64,000 bases of DNA, taken from contig NC_072894.1 in the NCBI RefSeq assembly GCF_027943255.1, forward strand, positions 54,687,601 through 54,751,600, in the 5' to 3' direction. The notes under the pieces were generated by a model that saw only the letters and a program-made list of their open reading frames with translations, was not told the origin of the DNA and searched no databases. Position 1 is the stretch's first letter; each line of letters starts with the position of its first letter. Positions 33,523 to 44,331 of the stretch are shown here, piece by piece. Origin of the DNA: Anastrepha obliqua (lineage: Eukaryota; Arthropoda; Insecta; Diptera; Tephritidae). The position numbers and the translations under genes are program-made.

Positions 33523-34924
33523 ACCTATTCTTCAGATTGCATCGGCGAACATAGTGAGAATTGAAACAGCGTAAGCAAAGTTTTTTCTCTCGTACAAACA
33601 GCCATCGATCACTTCGGGAGAGCGCAGTAAATTCTGCACAGTCTGACAGCTTATGGTTGGCGCCACACTTTGGGCATATAGTCACCTTCGCGTTTACCTC
33701 TACATTTTTTCCGATAACTTCATGAACTAAAATTCTCGCCTTGTGGGAATTGCGGCCTTTCTTTACTTCAATATTTTCAAAGGCAGCTGTGGTTGTGGGT
33801 GGCTCACATCTTGTTACTTGACTCGCGCATGTAGCAAGTCCGAAAAGCCAATCGTCAAACACCGCAATGTCGACGCGACCGAGCGACATACGATAGCCGC
33901 CCCAATTGAGCCTTAGATCGCTTTTCAATTTGGCTATCAAGTCATTAAGCAACACAGGATCGTTTAAATAATCGGCCAGGCCTACCGCCTGGATCGTAGC
34001 GCGATAGTTTTGCACTGCAAGTGAAAATGCTATGAGCGTTTCCAATTTATCGGCCCTAACTGCTGGCTCTTGTCTCAATTTCATCTGCATTGTTTGATGA
34101 ATAATGTCAGGCCTACCATAAAGCATTCTCAATGTGTTGATTGCCAGACCTACTGTTGCTGGCATCATTAACCTACCACGCACCGCTTCGAGAGCTGGTC
34201 CCTTTAAACACTTTTGTAGTCTGATCAGGTTTTCTTGATCGGTGAAGCCACATCGCTCGGTAGACTGCTCGTAATTCGTGATGAATAGGGGCCAGTCCTC
34301 AGGCCTGCCGGAAAAGGTCGGTAAATCCTTGGTTATCACTTGCCTGCTGGAAATCTGCGTTGGTGTTAAATTGACGTCGGATGTGCTATATTGGCTGAAA
34401 ACATTATAAGAGGGGTCGCGCGTTTGGTTACACGATGGCATAATGTTCGGCTGCATGAAAACAGAAGTATTCGGTGGTGGTGCCACGCGGCTATGCATAT
34501 TCGTCTGTGAACAAAATGGCCGAAATGTATTGCCGAACGTTGGATAGGTTAGCGCGCTACAAGGCATGACAGCCGAAGTGAGGTTAGGTATGGCACCATT
34601 AGCAATGCCGGGCACACACGTGCTTGTAAATGCATTGACTGCCGCGGTTTGAAATAGCGGTGCACTGGTGCTATATACCATGTAGTGCGGTTGAGTTCCA
34701 TGAACTGATGTTATCATGGATGCGTTGTTCACGCCCGGTACTGTAAATGTCGAAGGGTGAGTAGTGGGCGTTGATGCGTGACAATACGGTGCATTACCAG
34801 CTGTGAATGTCGATCCAATTCCAGTTGCTGTGTCGTTGCTAGGCTTGTCAGCCTCACCAATGGTCGCCGCCGGTGGTATTTCACTGCCTTCCATAAGTAC
34901 GCTAATATGTTCGGCGTCTTCCAT
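33356..34924 (-). pseudogene. BEL 2 gag
   Basis: 522 codons from an ATG at 34924 (MEDAEHISVLMEGSEIPP). After a low-complexity N-terminus come LPTFSGRPEDWPLFITNYEQ, LIRLQKCLKGPALEAVRG and LRMLYGRPDIIHQTMQ, as in BEL Gag. C-terminal Cys/His zinc-finger-like motifs follow (CPKCGANHKLSDC, LCLRCFNSHYVRRC). The frame stays open past the start of pol by about 166 bases. Pol is in the +1 frame relative to it, so the boundary is either a frameshift site or a lesion. Confidence 0.85.
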
Positions 34925-35001
34925 TTCCGAACTTCGATGGCCAAGGGAACTTCAGAATCCAAAGAAGAAAAATATTTGTTTCCGAATAAAATATTTCAGA
35001 A

Positions 35002-35276
35002 TGTTGTTCCGTCAATTGGCGGCCCGCAAATTAAACAATATTCAAGTCCTGGTAGTTGTAGGTTTCAATATTTTGTTCGCTTGCGGCGCCTGTGAACTCG
35101 AACAATGTAGAAATCAAAAAGAATGAATTTGACATTTGTGGGAAATGAGGAAATGAGAAACAGATGAGTGCGATGGGTTGCCATCGCACTTTTCGCAACA
35201 AGCGTGAATGTAAATTTTTAAGTGAATGAATTTCGCAACAAGCGTGAATGCAAAATTATGAACGAATTTCGCAACA
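35002..35276 (-). repeat. BEL 2 5' LTR (275 bp, two internal repeat units)
   Basis: Nearly identical to 29171-29486 but with one repeat unit fewer. The gag ATG lies 77 bp inward. Confidence 0.88.
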
Positions 35277-35377
35277 ATGTAGTTTCACATATTTTTTACT
35301 TTGAATTGAATAAAAGTAATTTTCCAAACTAAATTTATGACCTTTTTAATTGGTTACACTTCGAGTGCCGGACCCTG

Positions 35378-35809
35378 TAACATTTTTTGTTAGATTAGCA
35401 AGGATTGACCGCGTTCTGAAAGTGAGTAAACGCGGTTAGATACAACAACTATTCAATGGAATTTTGTGTATTTAAATACATGGTTAAGCCTAAACTATAG
35501 TTGCGTGTACTCGTATATAAGTACATAAACATGTAGCCACGGTTGTTTGAAAGCATGCAGTATTAGCTGAATACGTTACAGCATCGCTGAAAGCGCGTCA
35601 CAGCTACAATTCAGTGGCAAATTTAGTACATTTCAATTCCTTTACTTAAAGCGCAGAATGGCTTGCAGTGACTATTTACGGAATAAAAAATTAGAAATCT
35701 TACTTATGTATGTAAATATATTTTCTAATATATGATAAGTATGTCGACATTTTGGAACTTTTTGACTTTTCGTTAATCGAATATATTTATCATTCTGCTT
35801 TATTTCCAG
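35378..35809 (+). other. End of intron 3
   Basis: About 430 bp of probable original intron between the outer element's right TA and the TATTTCCAG acceptor of exon 4. Nothing else is recognised. Confidence 0.55.
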
Positions 35810-35965
35810 GAATCAAAAACTTGTGTAAACATTGCCATGGCATCGAATGCAGCAGGCAACGACCCACAGAGCTATCAACAGCAAACTACGGCAATTCCAC
35901 AACGGCCAGCTCATGCGAAGGAGTATAATTTTTTAGATATCGAATTCAAATATGGTTGTCTGCAG
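35810..35965 (+). CDS. SCYL2: SCYL2-like gene, exon 4
   Basis: A 156-nt exon, 52 codons, phase 0 at both ends, between TATTTCCAG and GTGAGT. It encodes a variable hydrophilic insert (glutamines at YQQQT) and then KEYNFLDIEFKYGCLQ. That segment matches the family's conserved 'DxExKYGxLQ' motif preceding the catalytic-loop helix. The exon is isolated between introns of about 19.3 and 11.5 kb. The first half is less conserved than the last 16 residues. Confidence 0.88.
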
Positions 35966-36006
35966 GTGAGTATGTACGGTTATAATGAATTGGTTTGTAC
36001 GATATA

Positions 36007-37434
36007 CAGTCACTCACACCCTATTTGATACAGATACGATTTGTTTGTCAAGGTTTCTATATTTCATTGAAAATGGAAAAACAAAGTATGAAAATATTTT
36101 ATTTATTTTGTTTTATTTCATTTTTCAACGCAGAATATGAAAAGTGTTCGCTCATTTCATTGCGTTGAAAAAAAAAAAACAAATCGTGAGAATTCACGTC
36201 ACACCTTAAATGATATATAGTTGAAAACGAGCAACTGTTTATTTCTAATTTTCATAATTTTAAGATATTTAGTACTTTTTTGGGTATCTTTTATTATCAA
36301 TTACAGCTTGAAGTCTACGTGGCATGGAGTCAACCAATTTGTTTGCGCATTCTGGACTAATTTGGTTCCACTCTTAAAATATTGCCTTTTTAAGGTAAGA
36401 TTTGTTATGGAAATCCGAACACAAATTTTCGATGGCGTTCAAATCCGATGAATGTGCAGGAGTTTCAACAAGGTTGGAACATTTATGTATTCATCATCTT
36501 TGTATTACTTGTGACTTGAGGTGAGGGTCGTTATATTGCTAAAAGTGAAAATCATTTTCAATTTGTAATTTTCTAGCGCTTTGAACCAAATTCTCTTGCA
36601 GAAGTCTTAAATAAACATATTTGTTCATTGTCTCTTCGATAAAGATCAAAGTTCCAACTCGATTTGAAGGCATGCTTGTAACGTTGCCACCGTCGTGTTT
36701 TATAGTAGCTCGGAAATTTTGTGCTCCGTTTTGGCCTCGCGCCATATAAAATGCCTGTTCCAAATAAGTTTATTTTTACCACAGGTACGGTTCTCCAAAA
36801 TGCTGGAGTCTTATTTAGATGGTCGCTCGCAAACCGCAATCTCTTACTTCTATCCCTCGCACTTACGAGAGGTTTATTACGGGCTTTCATTACCATTTAA
36901 ATTTGCTTCCCTCAGTACTTTTCGAATAGTTTCCGAATGGCAAGTTTTACCTAAATCCTTGTTGGCCATTCCAGCTAACTTTGGAGCGCTTTTTGCTGGA
37001 TTTTTCTTCACTTGGCGCACTATTTCTCTGTGAAAGTTTTATTTCGGACCTGTCGCTCCTTATATATGATGATTTTCACCCATTAAGCGTTCAATAATGT
37101 GCTGAACTGTTGACGAACTTAAATGTACAATTTCAGCTATTTTACGATGCGGCATTGCTTTTGTGAAATGCTTCAAAACTAACTCATGATTATCTACCGC
37201 CTAAGAATACAAATTTAAGCTTCGGCTGAATCCTCTGTATGTATTTTTTGTTGTTGTTGTTTTGTGCATTATAAAGAAAAGAGTGTAAACCTTTTTTTAT
37301 TTTATATTGGCAAATGAAATAAAACAAAATAAATAACATGTCATACTCTGTTCTTCCATTTTCACAACATATTATAAAATATAGAACACTTTACAAACAA
37401 ATCGTATCTGTATCAAATAAGGTGTGAGTGACTG
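36007..37434 (-). mobile_element. Tc1-like element, degenerate
   Basis: The ends are CAGTCACTCACACCCTATTT and, as complement of the right end, CAGTCACTCACACCTTATTT, extending inward to about 42 bp with one mismatch visible. TA lies on both sides. It sits only 41 bp after the exon 4 donor. One transposase relic is inside. Confidence 0.88.
36539..36896 (-). pseudogene. Tc1 transposase relic
   Basis: Two overlapping minus-strand frames: KARNKPLVSARDRSKRLRFA, HLNKTPAFWRTV and INLFGTGILYGARPK in one, then NFRATIKHDGGNVTSMPSN and TLIFIEETMNKYVYLRLLQE in the other. These match consecutive Tc1 blocks (KPLLSKRNRKARLxFA, HGGGNVMVWG, IEGTMNKYVYLDIL). The DDE residues are largely lost. Confidence 0.75.
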
Positions 37435-37669
37435 TAAGTATGCACATGTATGAGTGTATGAAATTAGAAATGTAGGCAATATTTGAAGTTGATAATTGTC
37501 TATATTTTAGTTTACTTAATTAGTCTTAGCTGAACACGCAATTTTGACCATAAAGGAGGAAAGTAAATTCTGGAACATCTTTACAAAGTTACCAACAGAT
37601 TTGCGTTAGTTTGAATGTGAATTCATTATCTGTTTATTGGCATATGCAGTAAGGGGTCTACAGTTTATG

Positions 37670-39670
37670 AAGGACTAGCAAACCCGGCCCCCTTCGCTGG
37701 GCACACTAAAATAGAATAGATATGGTTTAGAACAGAAAATATATGATTTTCATATTATTTATTTCTTTATTCTTTATTCAAGCGCTTTGGCATAAACAAT
37801 ATTTTTTGTTTTTCTATTTGTTTTTGAGTAAATATAAAATATAAATTGAAAATCAGGAAAAAAGAAGATTGTTTTTAAATTTCAAATCAACGCATATGAA
37901 TAAACAATCGTCTTTTTTCCTGATCATCCATGAATTTTTCGTTTCAATTTATATGTTTTATTAAGCATTGGAGCTTTTTTAACCATTATCCATTTATATT
38001 TTTCAAAAAAAAAAAAACGAAAAAAATTGTGTTTTCCACGAACACATAATTTCATTTGAACATTCGAATTTCACATTAAATTCTCAAATTTCGTAAGAAA
38101 TTATTCACTGTTCCAAAATCCACTCCAAAAAAATTCACAAACAATTTTTACATGTTGCACTTACGTTTTTTCCTTATGGCATCCAAATCAGAAAGAAATA
38201 TTGACACATTGTAACTCACACTGTCAATTTGACAGTTCAGTTCCGCCCCAAGCGTTAAAAGGCTGATTCAAAAGAACGTTGTACCCGTTGCCAGTGCTCC
38301 GAATTACAACCAAACTTTACGAAACCCATTTTCAATACTTACTTAACAATGTGCGTTTTGGTATATATTTCGAGACCCTAGTCATCAATAGGTATGAAAA
38401 TTACCCCGTATTAAAGAACTTAACAACAGCTTTCATTTGGTACCCATATTGTACATACACAACCAAAGGTTACCCGGGTCCACGTTTTGACCTATATCTC
38501 GAGACCCCAGTCACGGAGCGGCATGAAAAATACTCTGTACTAAAGCATTCACCAACAGCTTTCATTTGATACCCATATTGTACATACACGTCCGAAGGTT
38601 ACCCGGGTCCACGTTTTGACCCCTATCTCGACACCCTATCTACCAATAGGTATCCAAACTATACGGAAACCATCTTCAATACCTCCTTAACAATGTGTGT
38701 AAGTTTGGTTTAATTCGGTGCAAAGACACGGCGGGTCCACGTTTTGGCATATATTTCCAGACCCTAGTCATCAATAGGTATGAAAATTACCCCGTATCAA
38801 AGCACTTATCAACAGCTTTCATTTGATACCCATATTGTACAAACACATTCTAGCGTCCACGTTTTGGTCTCTATCTCGAGACCCTAGTCACGGAACGGAT
38901 GGAAATACTCTGAACTAAAGCATTCACCAACAGCTTCCATTTGATACCCATATTGTACATACACATCCGAAGGTTACCCGGGTCCACGTTTTGACCTATA
39001 TCTCGAGACCCTATCTACCAATAGGTATCCAAACTATGCGGAAACCATCTTCAATACCTCCTTAACAATGTGTGTAAGTTTGGTTTAATTCGGTGCAAAG
39101 ACACGGCGGGTCCACGTTTTGGCATATATTTCCAGACCCTAGTCATCAATAGGTATGAAAATTACCCCGTATCAAAGCACTTATCAACAGCTTTCATTTG
39201 ATACCCATATTGTACATACACAACCAAAGGTTACCCGGGTCCACGTTTTGACCTATATCTCGAGACCCCAGTCACGGAGCGGCATGAAAAATGCTCTGTA
39301 CTAAAGCATTCATCAACAGCTTCAATTTGATATCCATACTGTACAAACACATTCTAGGCTCCACATTTTAGTCTCTATCTCGAGACCCTAGTCACGGAGC
39401 GGCATGAAAAATACTCTGGACTAAAGCATTCACCAACAGCTTCCATTTGATACCCATATTGTACATACACATCCGAAGGTTACCCGGCTCCACGTTTTGA
39501 CCTATATCTCGTGCCCTATTTACAAAATAAAATATAATCCATGTTACTTGTGGATGATGTAGCTTTCGAATGGTGAAAGAATTTTTAAAATCGGTCCAGT
39601 AGTTTTTGAGCCTATTCATTACAACCAAACAAACAAACAAACAAAGTTTTCCTCTTTATAATATTAGTAT
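37670..39670 (+). mobile_element. Dispersed repeat with internal tandem array
   Basis: Starts ACTAGCAAACCCGGCCCCCT and ends TTATAATATTAGTATAGAT. These end sequences are common in insect genomes, and I could not settle the superfamily. The last 250 bp recur at 61700-61955. No coding region was seen. Confidence 0.55.
38280..39530 (+). repeat. Tandem repeat array (about 115-130-bp subunits, 370-bp higher-order unit)
   Basis: The phrase TTACCCGGGTCCACGTTTTG recurs at about 38469, 38599, 38970 and 39230. A longer block beginning AACAATGTGTGTAAGTTTGG recurs at about 38690 and 39062, giving a 370-bp higher-order spacing. Confidence 0.8.
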
Positions 39671-40374
39671 AGATAAGTGATTACAAATATCCCCTTTATC
39701 CACGTTTAGGAAAGCCAATCGTTTTGTGAAATCTTTTATGAAGTTTAGGCATAATTTCAGCTCTCACTCCGATTTTTATTTTTCAAACCTTCAATTATTT
39801 ATGGTTTAATCAGGTAAACGCCATCCTCCGAAGTGAAATTATTCTTCGCGGGAATTTCGTTTGCGCCAAAATAATTGTTGCATTAAATGTGTCACACATC
39901 GTCGACCAATTTTGTGGTGGCCACTCGTCGGCAACATCCAAAAACAGGCAAAAAAAGTCTCTTCCTGCTAATATTGCACTAAGGCCACCCCCAGTAACCT
40001 CAGCTTCTAGGGGTAGCGTTCCAAATAGCGTTTAATTTTTTTTCTCGTCTCCTCCTTTCGCGGAATAATTTTGCCTTTGATGGATTGTTTACTTATTCAG
40101 AATAAATATATTTATACATTGGCTTAATAAAGAACTCTTACATATATACATAGCATGCAGCTAACTTTTGTAAGAAATGCAAGCTAAATATTTTTATTTT
40201 TATATATTTCTATTGGGTATTCAAATAGAATTAAAAAAAATAGTAATAATAATATAATTTACAAGTCTGTACAAAATTTATCATGCAGCATTCTCAAAAT
40301 TGGTGTCAAAAAAGAAGCCGGTGAGTCCCACAATTAATTTTCTCTCGGTAGAACAGTGCAAGGTAGGTAGGTAC
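39671..40374 (+). other. Intronic stretch, nothing recognised
   Basis: AT-rich and without supported ORFs. Confidence 0.45.
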
Positions 40375-40379
40375 CTTCT

Positions 40380-42020
40380 TCTTCTTCTTAATTGGCGCGA
40401 TAACCGCTTACGCGATTTTGGCCGAGTTTAATAAAGCGCGCCAGTCGTTTCTTTCTCGTGCTAACCGGCGCCCATTGGACACACCAAGTGAAGCCAAGTC
40501 CTTCTCCACCTGATCTTTCCAACGCAGAGGAGGCTTCCTCTTCCTCTGCTACCACCAGCTGGTACCGCATCGAATACTTTCAAAGCCGGAGCGTTTGTAT
40601 CCATTCGGACGACATGATCCAGCCACCGTAGCCGCTGGATCTTTATTCGCTGCGCTATGTCTATGTCGTCGTAAATCTCATACAGCTCATCGTGTAGAGT
40701 GTTAGTTTTGTTCGTCGAGAGAGGACTTCGCTGCTTAGTTGCCTACTTAGTCCAAAGTAGCACTTGTTGGCAAGAGAGATTCTACGTTGGATTTCAAGGC
40801 TGACATTGTTATCTGTGTTAATGCTGGTTCCTAAATACACGAAGTCTTTTACAACCTCGAAATTCGGTATCTCGGTAACTTCACATTCTTTGTGACATGC
40901 GCAGCTAACACTATTTAGCAGGTTCGAGAAGTGTTCCCTCCATAACTTAAGTATGTTCTGGATGTCAGTCACCAGATCGCCGTCTTTGTTAGAATTTTCG
41001 GGCGTTGTTCCTATTGGCCAGCATCTCAAGCTCCTCGCACCCACGTATTTCGGCTTCTCGTTTCTTCTGTCAGATAATACGTCTCTCTTCCTTTTTTAGC
41101 TCTCTGTAGCGATCCCACATGGCTCGCGTTGCGCCCGATCGCAGCGTGGCTCGTGCATGCCGATTTGTTGGGGAGTACTCTTTGAGAGCAGGAGTGAGAG
41201 TCGAGTGGCGAATCTTCTGGCTGTCTGTTGTGATTGCAGCTTTTCGATGTCGAACATTCTTTGCATAGGTAGATGTACGTTTTTTGCTGCACAGAGGCGT
41301 GTGCGCAGTTTGGCTGCAACAAGGTAATGATCCGAGTCGATGTTGGGTCCTCGGATCGTATTATAAGTACATCTAATACACTAAAAGCGTGTCTTCCATC
41401 TATCACAACATGATCGATCTGGTTTCGTGTTTTACGATCAGGAGACAGCCAGGTTGCTTGGTGAATCTTCTTATGCTGGAATCTGGTGCTGCAGACTACC
41501 ATGTTTCGGGCCCCGGCGAAGTCGATCAGCCTCTGTCCGTTACCAGATGTTTCGTTGTGCAGGCTGAATTTTCTGACTGTGGGATCAAAAATTCCCTCCT
41601 TGCCCAACCTGGCGTTGAAGTCGCCAAGCACGAGTTTTATTTCGTGGCGGGGGCAGCGCTCATAAGAACGTTCCAAGCGCTCATAGAAGGAATCTTTGGT
41701 CGCATCGTCCTTCTCTTACGTCGGGGCGTGGGCGCAAATTGGCGATATGATAAAAAAACGGGCTTTGATGCGGATTATTGCGAGACGGTCGTCCATCGGA
41801 GTGAACGACAGTACTTGGCGACGAAGTCTCTCTCCCACAACAAATCCGACACCGAATTTGCGCTCCTTTACATGACAGCTGTAGTAGACGTCACAAAACC
41901 CTATGTTTTTCTTGCCTTGCCCCGTCCATCGCATTTCTTGAATGGCAGTGGTGTCAGCCTTTGCTCTCACGAGGACATCAACCAGACGGGCATAGGCACC
42001 TTCCCCATTAATGGACCGGG
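40380..42020 (-). pseudogene. LINE with endonuclease and 3' end, RT core deleted
   Basis: Minus strand. Upstream part: MRWTGQGKKNIGFCDVYYS, VGFVVGERLRRQVLSFTPMD, then KLVLGDFNARLGKEGIF (endonuclease GDFN), ATWLSPDRKTRNQIDHVVID. These are typical of the AP-endonuclease in insect LINEs annotated as craniofacial development protein 2-like. After DIQNILKLWREHFSNLLN the frame jumps to DFVYLGTSINTDNNVSLEIQ, so the reverse transcriptase is deleted. The 3' end is TTCTTCTTCTTAATTGGCGC on the plus strand. Confidence 0.75.
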
Positions 42021-42091
42021 TACCTACCTAAACATAATAAATTAAAGTAAAATTTCAGTCGTGTTTTGTTGAATAAAAGTCCAAATTATAA

Positions 42092-42330
42092 ACATGGGTA
42101 GACAGCGTGGTCAAATCTCAATTGAAGTCAGAAATTTAATTATTAGTCATCATTAAAAGGGTAAAACCGTTCGGGAAATCGCAGAAATAGTGGATAGACC
42201 CCATTCGCCTGTAACAACGTGATAAAACGTTTCAAAGAAACAAAATCCGTAGAAAATAAGAAGAAATCGGGACGACCAAAACTGTTTTCGGATGCATGGA
42301 CGGTGGATAGTGCAACGAGTTAAAAAAAAA
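42092..42330 (+). pseudogene. Tc1-like transposase N-terminus
   Basis: MGRQRGQISIEVRNLIISHH at 42094, followed after a stop by KGKTVREIAEIVDRPHSPV and then, in a shifted frame, KETKSVENKKKSGRPK. This is the paired-type helix-turn-helix region of Tc1 transposases. Nothing downstream of it is preserved. Confidence 0.65.
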
Positions 42331-42934
42331 TTCAAATTTGGGCGCTGCTAAGCTCGCAACAGAAGTCGCCCAACACCTTAATGCTGAAAACAGTGACAGA
42401 CGTAAACGCAGTCCCCTGTCAGCTGTTACGATCAAACTAATGAGAACCCCATGTAGATGAAAAATTCCTTCCTTCCGTATCGTAGATTATATTTCACGAT
42501 TTTTGAAAAGTCCCGTAGAACCCTGTCAGCTGATTGCTTTCTCACCACACAGTGTTGCCAAGCAGTACATCTCGAAATCACTTACAAAATTAACTTAGAA
42601 AAATTATAATTTTTATTAAAATAACTTGAAAACAGTGTTGAATGATGTTAATTTTAGATAAATGAACTATTTGCATTCGTTGGTTTTTGGCTTTGGTTTA
42701 TTAAACAATGAAAAATTGTAACTAATAACGCGGATGTGTGAAAAAGTGTGTAAGCAAAAATATTAATAGCAACATTGTGTCAATACAAGCAGATGCATAT
42801 GCATTTATTTTCGCAAATTTGTTTACAAACATATTATATTAAACACGGAAATGGCGCTGAACGTCGAGCATCATGTATCGCTAGTATAAGACAATAAAGA
42901 ATTATACGATAAGAGTAATCCTTTATAAAAGTTC

Positions 42935-43660
42935 CAGGGAAGGAAAAATTTTATATGGGAACAAATCGGAAAGGAGCTGCGCACAAGTGGTGAGTGGGAG
43001 CTATATTTACGAGTATTAGTATTTCAAATTTCATAACAAAGTTATTTTAAAGGTGAGCTATGCAGACGCAGATGGTTAACTCTCCGCGATCGGTATGGCA
43101 GAGAAGCCAGGAAATCAGAAGCACCATCAGGCAGCGGAGCAGAATACCAGAAGTATTTACTTGAAAGCGTGACATTTTTAGGGCCGTTATTCCTCGACCG
43201 TAAGTATAGTTGGAATATTTTTATAAAGTGATAACTAATAATGTTTTCTTAAAGAATTAAGTGCTCATAAAATGTGTGCGCAGAAGTAGATTCGCTTAGG
43301 TCTTCAATTGCAATTTCTTCGCCCTCACCGTTGCCATCAATAGTGCCACCAGAAGAGTGTATTGATGATGTTGATTCACCATTGCCATCAACATCAGTAA
43401 CTCAAACGTCAGCTCCGTCACTTGCTCCACCCCAGTCACAGCAACCTAGCGGAAAAAAAACGCAACAAAAGTGCTGAGGTTGGAAATGGCTTTTTGGAAG
43501 CAATCGGTCTCTTGAAAAAGAGATGTATTGAAAAAGAAAACAAAAAAACAACTCAGTGGACTCATTTGGTAATATGATTGGCTCAATGGTTGCTAAAATG
43601 AATGCAGCTAAGCAAGTCCGGGCCATGCAGAGAATACTGGAGGTAACATTTAAAATAGAG
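42935..43660 (+). pseudogene. PIF/Harbinger MADF (Myb/SANT-like) protein gene, three exons
   Basis: Exon ends are 42989 (G|GTGAGT), 43053-43199 and 43284 onward, with compatible phases. It reads WEQIGKELRTS, then GELCRRRWLTLRDRYGREAR and KSEAPSGSGAEYQKYLLESV, a MADF domain. The last exon gives a Ser/Pro-rich tail (SLRSSIAISSPSPLPSIVPP). After PSGKK an A-run slip at about 43450 moves the conserved continuation (SAEVGNGFLEAIGLLKKRC) to another frame. The partner protein in this superfamily helps the transposase bind or enter the nucleus (family knowledge). Confidence 0.65.
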
Positions 43661-44331
43661 CAGGAGTCGGAATGAGGGTTCGTAGTTTTTTTATCTTCGT
43701 TTGAATTTTTTTAAATTTAGTTTTAAAATTCGTTGAATTTTTTTTTATTTTTATCTTTTATTGAATTTTTTTAAGTTTAGCTTTAAGAATCTTTGAATTT
43801 TATAAGATATTTATTTTTACTAGAAGTATGGGTAGTTAGTAAGAATAGACTGAATTTGGAATATGAATACTGTGATTTTGTAAATATGTAAATTTTGTAC
43901 ATATGCGTATACCTGAATGCTGTGATTTTTTAAATATGTATGTATGTATATATTGTACCTGAATTTTTCAATAATAAAAGAAATAACTGAAGAATGAAAA
44001 TATTTCCAAATATTTTTAACCGCATAAATTTACAGTTGGAATTTATATTTGTAAGTATATTATATTTATGTATATAAATTGCATATCAAAAAATTTATAA
44101 ATAAATGAACATAAATAACAAAATAATTCATTATATATATATTTGTTTCACTTCACATGTGTTTCAATTTTATATGTAGGGTCCGCCAATGGAAAAGTCA
44201 TCTTGGTATGGTAAAGCTCCTTCATTTATGAAATAATCAGCAAGCCTATCGCGGATATTAAATGCATTTGTTGGGGTTCTCCGAATTGTAGTCCACATAC
44301 GTGGTAATGAAGATTCATTATTTATTTCTCG

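Larger units (their letters stand above)
29171..35276 (-). mobile_element. BEL/Pao LTR retrotransposon 2, nearly complete
   Basis: 6.1 kb with LTRs at both ends, Gag, protease, RT, RNase H and integrase in order on the minus strand. The flanks are CTGTA (left) and ATGTA (right), a 5-bp target duplication with one change. A polypurine tract (GAGAGGGGGTA in element sense) abuts the 3' LTR. Only a handful of indels and one stop separate it from intact coding, so it is younger than BEL 1. Confidence 0.9.
28299..35377 (+). mobile_element. maT/Tc1-mariner-like element split by later insertions
   Basis: The outer ends are inverted: CAGGGTCTGGCACTCGAAGT at 28299, and the complement of the right end reads CAGGGTCCGGCACTCGAAGT at 35377. 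TA lies on both outer sides. A second mariner (28633-29168) and BEL 2 (29171-35276) lie inside. Removing them joins TTGTATTATGTA to GTTTCACATATT. Confidence 0.8.

Noticed and set aside
39392..39640. 82-codon minus-strand frame, also at 61678-61914
   Set aside because: Both belong to the same non-coding dispersed repeat, and similarity reflects the repeat, not coding selection.
40361..42031. GTAGGTAGGTACC and GGTACCTACC as inverted ends around the LINE at 40380-42020
   Set aside because: LINEs do not have inverted ends. The match is about 10 bp and consists of simple GTAG repeats.
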